DNA from: Perkinsus marinus ATCC 50983
Taxonomy: Eukaryota; Perkinsozoa; Perkinsida; Perkinsidae
Length of the DNA: 64,000 bases
Direction: 5' to 3'
Assembly (NCBI RefSeq): GCF_000006405.1
Contig: NW_003200605.1
Coordinates: 366,728 to 430,727 of the forward strand
Shown here: one piece after another, positions 55,776 to 64,000 of the stretch
How positions within the stretch are numbered: position 1 is the stretch's first letter
Layout of the letters: every line of letters begins with the position of its first letter
The notes under the pieces: model-generated
Database searches by the model: none
Seen by the model: the letters and a program-made list of their open reading frames with translations, nothing else
What the model was told of the DNA's origin: nothing
Position numbers and translations under genes: made by a program

Positions 55776-56815
55776 GCTCTCATCATCGTCATCATCGTCA
55801 TTACATGCTTATACACTTTAGCACGTACACTAATTATCCAGTACCACAATCACGTTGTTGAGCTCAGTATGGTCACAGTTCTTGTCATCTACCTTCGTGA
55901 TTCTGAAGATACTCTCATTTTTTGCGGGGTGGATTGCCAAAAAAAGACTTCATTTCTTTGTACTGATGCTGTTGTGTAGAGTGAGGCGAGTATCCGATAC
56001 ACAGAATCGACGCGACTTAACTATCATCAGCAAATCACCTTCATTAACGTTCATAACAAGCGCGTGTAATAGATGCTATTTAAAAGCTTCAATGGGAAAT
56101 TCCCTGTGAGAGCATCGCACTGATTCAGTAATGATCCCCGGCATATATATGACTAGAGAACAGTAACAGTAAGAGGAAGCTTTTGCTAGTGAGTCCCCTA
56201 CCGGTATGATCAGGAAACGAACCTCGTGCTGGTCGGCACAGCTGGGTTAAAAGCGAAGTCTCGAAGGCTACCAAGTGTTCTCGGTGCTTCATAAGGAATG
56301 TTTCTGTGAGTTTAAAGTCCAACGCCTACAACAACACGGCTTAGTTAGACTCGCATCGCTGCACATTAGCTCCCAAGAGATCAGTTTTAGCCGTTTAAAT
56401 TGTCTACTTTCATCGTGCCATTGAGTCTTGCCTCTGCCAATGTACTTCCTTTCCTCTGAAGAATGTTTGATTGTCACTATACCACCTCTACTCGGAAGTC
56501 ATGGTGATTTTCCTCCAAAACCCGCCCCACCACGACTATATAGATAAGTTTGCACACGAATAGAAACAACATCCCTTGTCTGGTTCGAACAGGTGCTAGT
56601 GGCCAATCTGAGATTCCCAATAGATTTGCCCTTACAAGTCCGTATTTCATCGGATGTTAGTTACCACACTGTCAGTAAACTACAAAAATCCAAGCATTCT
56701 CTTTCTGCGGAAACCAGCAGATATAATTGTACACAATGCATTTGAATGGTAAGCATCAAGTTTAAGCAAAACATAATACAACGTCAAGAGCCACTCCCCA
56801 GTCAGTCAACGTCGG
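55776..56815. other. Spacer between convergent genes
   Basis: AT-rich, with the 3' ends of the PP2C gene (plus) and BRAP2-like gene (minus). A hydrophobic short frame at 55855-56109 is not supported. Nothing else was recognised. Confidence 0.5.
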
Positions 56816-59615
56816 CCACGTCGAGCACGCCGATTTCCAGCATTCTGCGCTATGACGAAACTGCCCTGTACGTCGGCATCAGTAGCGCCCGATTTCTGGA
56901 CTTGGGCTCGCATGCTTAAGTACTGCTTTAAATCATTGATTTGCTCTCGAAGGTCGGCCTTCTCATCGTGGAGCTTCTTCGTCCGAACCTGTACAGTGAT
57001 ACCCCATACCCTCTACACTGAGCTGTTGAATGATACTCACCGTCGAAGCTATTTGTCGCCGTTGCAGATCTTTCTTCAGCCGAGCCACTTCTTCACGAAG
57101 TTGTCGTCTTTTGTCGTCCAAATCGCTGCAATCAACACGTAACCTGACATGAACACCTCCCAGGCCCTCCGTGCCGCAGAGCTCACCGTTCCAATGAAGC
57201 CTTGATATCCTCTTCCTCTGACCTAAGCTGAGCTTTGTCTTCCTCAACACTATCGAGCTCATCCTTAGCATCGCAGAGTCTCGACAGTACTTCATCACGT
57301 TGACCAGTGGCATTGGAGTAGCTGACGTCAACACACTGCCAACAGGCACGGGTTGGATCGCGCGGACCTCTCTCTATTTCGTGCGCGAATTTCCTCAAAT
57401 ATTTCCTCGTAATGTTGCTGCTGCGACTCCTGCAGGGTAGCATACACCTCGTTGAACTCGGACATGATATTTTCCTCGTCTCCTTGCAGTATTTTCTTCG
57501 CAACATGTTTGACCTTCTTACACGAATCTACCACGGCAACTACTGAGTACTTTCCCCCAGTGTGGGAAAATATGCACATGGTCAACCACGTGTGTTGGTG
57601 ACAATATAGAGGTTCTGAGAAAATTTTGGGAGATTCTCATTAGTTTCCAAATTTGTACGTAAACTCTTTAGTTAGTGAGGAAACTCAGCCGAGGAGAGCA
57701 ACATATATTCCATCACTGAATTCCCCCGCCTTTCCTGAGCACCTTTGCTATCATCGCTGCCCTCACCGTCGGCACAGCCATCTTGAGAGGCCCTGCCTGT
57801 GAGCCCAACGTAGCCGCCTTCAGAGAAATCAAACACCGACTGAGTGGAGACCTGACAAGCAAAATTAACAGCGAATTCAACGACCTTGAGTACCTGCATG
57901 GCAAAGGCGTGATCAGACTCCAGGAAGTGGGCATATGCATGAGTATAGTGGTGGCGGTCATCCGCCAAGAAGGTTTCCTCGATTAAGCTTGGATACCCTT
58001 GAGTGTCACAACCTAGAACAACCCCACTATTCTCCCCTGCATGACGATAATGCATTACAGCCTATAAAGCCACAGACTAGACAAACCATCAACTTCATCG
58101 CATCCGCCTCCCCACACACGTCACAGCTACTACATCTGAGAAAAAGAGATATGCAAAAGAAATCTTTACAAAGTAGTCCCACCGTGACGGGTATTGCTGG
58201 AAGCGACATACTGGACATGACCTGTCACACCATTTCGAGAGGCACTTCCAATGGAAACTGTGACCGCATAATATCGTCAATGCAACTCCACCGCCTCCAC
58301 AGGATGCCTGCCCGCCAGTCGAAGTCGCACTGGGAGAGTACCTTGAAGCTCACGAGGTGACTAAGGAGGAATATTGTGTTTTTTACAATAGTGGATCGAG
58401 ACATATACTGCATTGATGGTCTTTGGTGAGAACTGGCGCGAAGAGCTGTACCGGTGCTAAGACGTCATCTACGGATTTCGAGATGGCGCCATCAATACGG
58501 CAACCAGTGACCTCCAGCAAGGGCAGGGAACTACCTAAGTCGCCACGTGATGGCTATGCGGACACAGAAGAGTGCTACTGGCTCCTCCGACAAGCTGCCT
58601 GGCGTTGGCGTGGGAATCTGACCCTCCTACTAGGACTAGGAGTAGATAAGACTCAGGGTAGGGCCCATGCAGGACCTGATGACCAGGAAAGGGGAATATC
58701 TAATGCTATTATATTTCCGCCATTGGTATGCGGAGAGAGAGCTACATATACTATAATAATGAGCAAGCAACTTTTGGACGCTTTGATTGACGAGCTCTAC
58801 TTGAAAGCCATATCCCCCTATGTCGAGGAACTTTGCAGCTGTATGAACTAAGTCTGATTAAGCCTTAAGCAGGCATCGGACTATAATCACAACAATAACT
58901 ATTGTTTTATCATGTTGGATTATACCTCTATGTTATTTTACTCTAATAATAGCACATCGTATTTATTACTTTAAAGGAGGATATATGATACATAATATGT
59001 TTATAAACTATGGTAATGTATAGTGATGTTGTTGGAGGTCATTCGATGTAGGAGCACGATGTAAATCCTCCCTTACTAACCTTATACTGCTCAACTCCAG
59101 CCTGATAGGACTCCCATATTGCCACGACCTCTGTAGGAGGAGTGTCCTTTGGCACTGACGGGCACAATAAGACAGTTGGTTCGAAGCCGTCATAGTCCAC
59201 CGACACACCACCACCAGCAGCAGCAGTAGATGATGATGATGACGACGACGATGAGGACCGCCCCGTCTTAGTATTAAAGTCAAAGTCGTGGACGTAGATC
59301 AACCCTGAGACCTTCGAAGATATCATCACTTTGGTCAATTTCTCTAAGGCTCACCCGTGCTCATGTGAACGCTAGGGTTGCCAGCCCAGAACTCGTATTT
59401 CTCGGTAATAGTCATTGAAGGCGCGTGTTGTTGGTGATGATGATAGTCACGTGAATGGGAACCTGCGTGACAAGGATTCAATTACTCATAAGATGCGTAT
59501 TGTTACTTGCTGATTGACTACGTTGTCGAGTGTTGGTGAGTAGAGCGGGATCCAACGACATTCCAGAGGAGGTTGGAGGTGGAGAGGACGAGGATGGTAC
59601 TGATCTAGACGGCAT
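56816..59615 (-). CDS. BRAP2-like RING-H2 / zf-UBP ubiquitin ligase
   Basis: Domain order matches BRCA1-associated protein 2, a Ras-responsive E3 ligase. The N-terminal exon is [20 protein letters not shown] (start 59615). The BRAP2 domain follows: [70 protein letters not shown] joined to [19 protein letters not shown] with [14 protein letters not shown]. zf-[26 protein letters not shown], then [18 protein letters not shown] and [14 protein letters not shown] long coiled coil follows ([78 protein letters not shown]), then a basic end NRRARRGRR at 56816. All RING zinc ligands are visible. Introns include an AT-rich one (about 58870-59040) and one carrying a MITE (57558-57717). The exon at about 58570-58850 is weakly defined, and open frames on the plus strand there are shadows. 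Confidence 0.82.
57558..57717 (-). mobile_element. hAT-like MITE in a BRAP2-like gene intron, with an 8-bp target duplication
   Basis: CAGTGTGGGAAAATATGCAC to ATATATTCCATCACTG, 160 bp. Flanking octamers CTTTCCCC and AATTCCCC agree at six of eight positions. Confidence 0.75.
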
Positions 59616-59658
59616 TATATGATGATCATGAAGCTGTAGCATTCAGGTCTCTACTAGG

Positions 59659-59837
59659 CAGTGTAGGAGGATATGTACATGTAGTATGCTCAACTACATG
59701 TGTTGGTGACAATATGAAATTTCCTGAGAATTTCTTGTTGGTTTCCGAGCACTTCTACCATAATTCGTGTGCAAACTTGAGTAAACAATGAGGAAACTCC
59801 TAAGCTCAGCCGCAGAAAGCAAACGTATATTCCACTA
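59659..59837 (-). mobile_element. hAT-like MITE upstream of the BRAP2-like gene
   Basis: CAGTGTAGGAGGATATG to CGTATATTCCACTA. Flanking octamers CTACTAGG and CTACTTGT agree at six of eight positions if the element ends at 59837. Lies just before the BRAP2-like start. Confidence 0.65.
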
Positions 59838-60400
59838 CTACTTGTTGATATGCACCTCATTAACGCATATTTCGCAGTTCTCAGAAAAATGAGTTCAGTC
59901 GGGAAATCTCATAGTCCCAACATATGACTCAATTCCGTCGTAAGTTGGTCCCCGAAACTGATCGGAATTGGGATTACTTTAACGGTGCTAATGGAATCGA
60001 TCATCCTATTACAGTTGCAAGATCAAAGCTACAATCACTGGGAGGGAAGTAGTCCTTTGAAAAATGATTTTTCAAAAATCTAGTTATGGCCGTATGTCGC
60101 CCTTGCTGGGACAAGGTTCACTGCCTCGTCAACTCGGCACGCCATCTCCCGTAGTGGTTGTATGCTACATCGTCAACTTCAGCTCCCCTTGAGGGTCCGC
60201 TCATTTGCCACCTCCATCAAACTCGCCAGTGGCAAAGAGCCCTACCAAGGTGGAATGTTTGAACGTGGCTAGCGAGAAAGAGAATATGGAGAGGGACCGG
60301 GAATCGAACCTGCGACCTGATTCCTCATTCTACAATGAGGAAATAAATCCGGCCGGCGGGCCTCCTGTCACCAACGACCGGGCCTGCTGACACCAAAGAA
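59838..60400. other. Spacer with one tRNA-like fragment
   Basis: No gene supported. A minus-strand T-arm-like sequence (CGCAGGTTCGATTCCCGG, about 60307-60324) sits next to a perfect 7-bp hairpin CCTCATT/AATGAGG, but no complete tRNA can be folded. Confidence 0.45.
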
Positions 60401-60511
60401 CTCCAACGGCCTCCCACGGCCTCCCACTATCTCCCACTTTCTCCCACTTTCTCCCACACGCGACCTACGGTCGCGGCGATGTCTAAGGGGGTGCGCGGCC
60501 TACGGCCGCGC
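60401..60511. repeat. 10-bp tandem repeat followed by two GC-rich hairpins with the same TAC loop
   Basis: Six 10-bp units of the CTCCCACTTT type (60401-60458) are followed by CGCGACC-TAC-GGTCGCG (60459-60475) and GCGCGGCC-TAC-GGCCGCGC (60493-60511). The two perfect stems of 7 and 8 bp both close on CCTACGG. Confidence 0.85.
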
Positions 60512-62060
60512 CGGGTTCGCTTTGTTATAGGCCTGGCACCGACGATACCCACCGCTTTTGCCTCCATGTTGGTTGCGTCGCGCCCCGCGCATTTTCTCGC
60601 ATTTTTCGTGCATTTGAATATCTCATGAAAGACTGTGGTCCAATCCTTTTAATCTGCCTTTTTCCCATATAGTGAGTTTCAGGCTCTATTTTCACCATAG
60701 ATCCAAGGAGCTTCCCATCCCACAAATATATGCTAGTCTGAGGACCCATAAGGCAGCACAACGGTTGCCTAACTCATAATGTTAAGCTATGATAGCTGTT
60801 CGTCTGAGGCGGGAATTTCGCTCAAAACCTCGAATGATAGGTTTCGAGGGTATTCGTGCGTTTGAAGGAAGGTTGGACACTATGCTGTAGCTGAAGACTA
60901 TCACAGAAGACGGTTAGATGTAGGTTAGAAAACGAGGTAAATTTCGGAGTTAGGATAGTCGAGTTGGAGTGGAAGAAATCTCTCTAGCTCGGTTCCTTAT
61001 CCAGTTCAGTTTGTATCCTCTCTAAGAATGGCAGAAACTTTCTTTCAGAAATGGCGCAGCTCTCGCAAACGGTGGCAGTTTGCTGTTCTCGTACAATAAG
61101 GATGTGCTTGTGTTCGACCACACATTGCGACAATGCGAGGTGTGCTGGATCGACAAGATGGATAATTACCTAGTACTGAGCACCTTACTCTTGGATTTCT
61201 GCATTGCTCTCTCCCATAATGGGATGTTGTCGATTCAGAACCCGCCGTGGTTGTGGTGGATGTGGTATCATGATGGCTTGGGAATATACAGGGTGATGGA
61301 AAAAAGGGCCTACCCCTCGAAATTTGTCAGCGTATGTGTATATCAGATTAACTCTGGTACTATTTTGAGAGTCTCGACGAGCTCTCTTCAGTGGTAGCTG
61401 AACCAATTCCAGATTTCTCATACTCGAGAAGTCATGACGATATGGAGAGAGCCGTGTATGGGGAAAAGTGCTGGCAGATACCATCTCGGAAGTGTTTCCG
61501 TGGTCTATCGATGGTCCAACTTCAGCGATGTTCAACGATATTTCAGATACTGAAAAAGTGCTTCCGTCAGCATCTCTCTCTATATACGGCTTTTCCCGTC
61601 TCGTCATAACTCAGCAAGTGTTGAGGTTATGCGTGCAGGTTCGTAGCCGTTTCACTTTACAGCTACATTTCCCCGTGCGGAATTCGTCTTTTTGTGATAT
61701 GCTATTGAGTTTCTGCCGCTTTATCGGGAGCAGTGTGGTCCGAGTTTGTAATATTGCTATGTCGTAAGTCGTTCTCAAGTCCGAACACGGAACACTTTCC
61801 TTCACAAGATTTTTAGCTCTCGCCGATTGTCCTGAATACTCTGAATATTAGGGTTATGCATATGAAGGGCTGCTCCTTGATGGATAGAGTTATCACGGTC
61901 GTTGCAGAATTCAACCATGGTTACAGCCTACTACACCATCTCAAGAACTAGTTAGTTAAAACCAAGACCAAATTAATATTTTCCAGAGCAAAGTATTGAA
62001 AGCCCAGAACGATTTCGTCACCTAGACTAATGGAACCGAAAACCCCATTGACTTTGCCGC
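60512..62060. other. Region without a firmly supported gene
   Basis: Plus-strand stretches such as FSYNKDVLVFDHTLRQCEVC, WIDKMDNYLVLSTLLLDF (about 61080-61210) look weakly coding and follow a possible start MAETFFQKWRSSRKRWQFAV at about 61029, but no frame can be carried on. A minus-strand frame at 61185-61607 overlaps. Undecided: a small gene, a gene relic or noise. Confidence 0.3.
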
Positions 62061-64000
62061 AGTGATACTTGATTCCGGAATTGCAACCCGATTAGTTTAT
62101 ATGATATAGTTGAGACACTGCTGAGGGTCTATGCCTCGGCTCCAGATCACCAAACACAATTACCGATACTCTACAAGTGATACTTGATTCCGGAAGTGCA
62201 ACCCGATGAGTGTATATGATATAGTTGAGACACTGCTGAGGATCTACCACTCGGCTCCAGATCATCAAACACAATTACCGATACTCTAGCAGTGATACTT
62301 GATTCCGGAATTGCAACCCGATAAGTTTATATGATATAGTTGAGACACTGCTGAGGGTCTATGCCTCGGCTCCAGATCACCAAACACAATTACCGATACT
62401 CTACAAGTGATGCTTGATTCCGGAAGTGCAACCCGATGAGTGTATATGATATAGTTGAGACACTGCTGAGGATCTACGACTCGGCTCCAGATCACCAAAC
62501 ACAATTACCGATACACTAGCAGTGATACTTGATTCCGGAATTGCAGCCCGATTAGTGTATATGATATAGTTGAGACACTGCGAAGGGTCGATGGCTCGGC
62601 TCCAGATCACCAAGCACAATTACCGATACTCTACAAGTGATACTTGATTCCGGAATTGCAACTCGATTAGTGTATATGATATAGTTGAGACACTGCTGAG
62701 GGTCTATGACTCGGCTTCAGATCACCAAACACAATTACCGATACTCTACAAGTGATACTTGATTCCGGAAGTGCAACCCGATGAGTGTATATGATATAGT
62801 TGAGACACTGCTGAGGGTCTATGACTCGGCTCCAGATCACCAAACACAATTACCGATGCTCTAGTAGTGATGCTTGATTCCGGAATTGCAACCCGATGAG
62901 TGTATATGATATAGTTGAGACACTGCTGAGGATCTATGACTCGGCTCCAGATCACCAAACACAATTACCGATACACTAGCAGTGATACTTGATTCCGGAA
63001 TTGCAGCCCGATTAGTGTATATGATATAGTTGAGACACTGCTGAGGGTCTATGCCTCGGCTCCAGATCACCAAACACAATTACCGATACTCTACAAGTGA
63101 TACTTGATTCCGGAATTGCAACCCGATGAGTGTATATGATATAGTTGAGACACTGCTGAGGGTCTATGCCTCGGCTCCAGATCACCAAACACAAATACCG
63201 ATACTCTAGCAGTGATACTTGATTCCGGAATAGCAACCCGATGAGTGTATATGATATAGTTGAGACACTGCTGAGGGTCTATGACTCGGCTTCAGATCAC
63301 CAAACACAATTACCGATGCTCTACAAGTGATACTTGATTCCGGAATTGCAACCCGATGAGTGTATATGATATAGTTGAGACACTGCTGAGGGTCTATGGC
63401 TCGGCTTCAGATCACCAAACACAATTACCGATACTCTAGCAGTGATACTTGATTCCGGAATAGCAACCCGATGAGTGTATATGATATAGTTGAGACACTG
63501 CTGAGGGTCTATGACTCGGCTTCAGATCACCAAACACAATTACCGATGCTCTACAAGTGATACTTGATTCCGGAATTGCAACCCGATGAGTGTATATGAT
63601 ATAGTTGAGACACTGCTGAGGGTCTATGGCTCGGCTTCAGATCACCAAACACAATTACCGATGCTCTACAAGTGATACTTGATTCCGGATTTGCAACCCG
63701 ATGAGTGTATATGATATAGTTGAGACACTGCTGAGGGTCTATGGCTCGGCTCCAGATCACCAAACACAATTACCGATACTCTAGCAGCGATGCTTGATTC
63801 CGGAATTGCAACCCGACTAGTGTATATGATATAGTTGAGACATTGCTGAGGGTCTATGACTCGGCTCCAGATCACCAAACACAATTACCGATACTCTACA
63901 AGTGATACTTGATTCCGGAAGTGCAACCCGATGAGTGTATATGATAAAATTGAGACACTGCTGAGGGTCTATGACTCGGCTCCAGATCACCAAACACAAT
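62061..64000. repeat. 115-bp tandem satellite, about 17 copies, continues past the right edge
   Basis: Unit of 115 bp starting AGTGATACTTGATTCCGG, with starts at 62061, 62176, 62291, 62406, 62521 and on at the same spacing to the window end. Copies differ at a few positions only. The bases before each unit alternate often between CTCTACA and CTCTAGC, hinting at a two-unit higher-order repeat. Because 115 is not a multiple of three, repeated short minus-strand frames (MCLVIWSRVIDPQQC) are artefacts. Confidence 0.96.

Noticed and set aside
58423-58851. Plus-strand open frame of 142 codons
   Set aside because: It overlaps exons and introns of the minus-strand BRAP2-like gene, whose RING and BRAP2 motifs read across this interval with good splice signals; it starts at a GTG and has no recognisable domain.
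62061-64000. CRISPR array or protein-repeat gene
   Set aside because: Units are contiguous 115-bp copies without unique spacers, and 115 is not divisible by three, so neither interpretation fits.
1-64000. Retrotransposon or virus-like coding relics
   Set aside because: No reverse transcriptase, integrase, capsid or long terminal repeat pattern was recognised; the mobile DNA seen is short and non-coding.

Overview
The window looks like nuclear DNA of a unicellular alveolate eukaryote, most likely a Perkinsus-type protist. This is an inference from gene content and architecture, not a match to a named genome. Most genes are split into many short exons by GT..AG introns of only about 35-60 nt, and intergenic gaps can be as short as 22 bp. 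The genes include a kinesin-3, a sperm-tail PG-rich protein, PDEase_I enzymes and an NAD-type glutamate dehydrogenase. No rRNA gene, CRISPR array, reverse transcriptase or virus-like element was seen.

Layout, left to right. 1-5.8 kb: four minus-strand genes, namely a CELF-like RRM protein (cut by the left edge), a two-finger PBZ protein, a class I aminotransferase and an unknown nuclear-looking protein. 6.3-20.97 kb: plus-strand genes for a replication factor C small subunit, two tandem cyclic-nucleotide phosphodiesterases and a long kinesin-3 with an FHA domain. 21.1-30.4 kb: three intronless, uniformly coded metabolic genes (ankyrin-fused NAD-glutamate dehydrogenase, uridine phosphorylase, malate/lactate dehydrogenase) with one intron-containing membrane-protein gene among them. 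30.8-37.1 kb: minus-strand genes for an unknown protein, a PG-rich (SHIPPO) repeat protein and a two-KH RNA-binding protein. 37.2-44.3 kb: an unknown gene and an inward-rectifier-type potassium channel full of repeats. 45.7-47.7 kb: a PDE12-like 2',5'-phosphodiesterase/deadenylase. 48.5-53.2 kb: a recent direct segmental duplication, each copy carrying the same small secreted/membrane protein gene. 54.2-59.6 kb: a PP2C phosphatase and a BRAP2-like RING/zf-UBP ubiquitin ligase. 62.06 kb to the right edge: a 115-bp tandem satellite.

Repeats shape the window as much as genes do. A non-coding family of about 120-190 bp with CAGTGTKGGA-type inverted ends and degenerate 8-bp target duplications (hAT-like MITE) occurs about 14 times in both orientations, often inside introns. 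A second inverted-repeat family occurs three times. Box-B-like tRNA fragments recur, and two whole introns consist almost entirely of such a fragment on the strand opposite to the gene. Trinucleotide (TAC)n/(TAG)n runs sit in introns and spacers.

The genes do not form one pathway. The most testable biochemical prediction is that the malate-dehydrogenase-like enzyme has Gln instead of Arg at the substrate-discriminating position and may act as a lactate dehydrogenase. Exon joins were made by eye from frame and splice signals, so gene ends and small exons are approximate unless stated.
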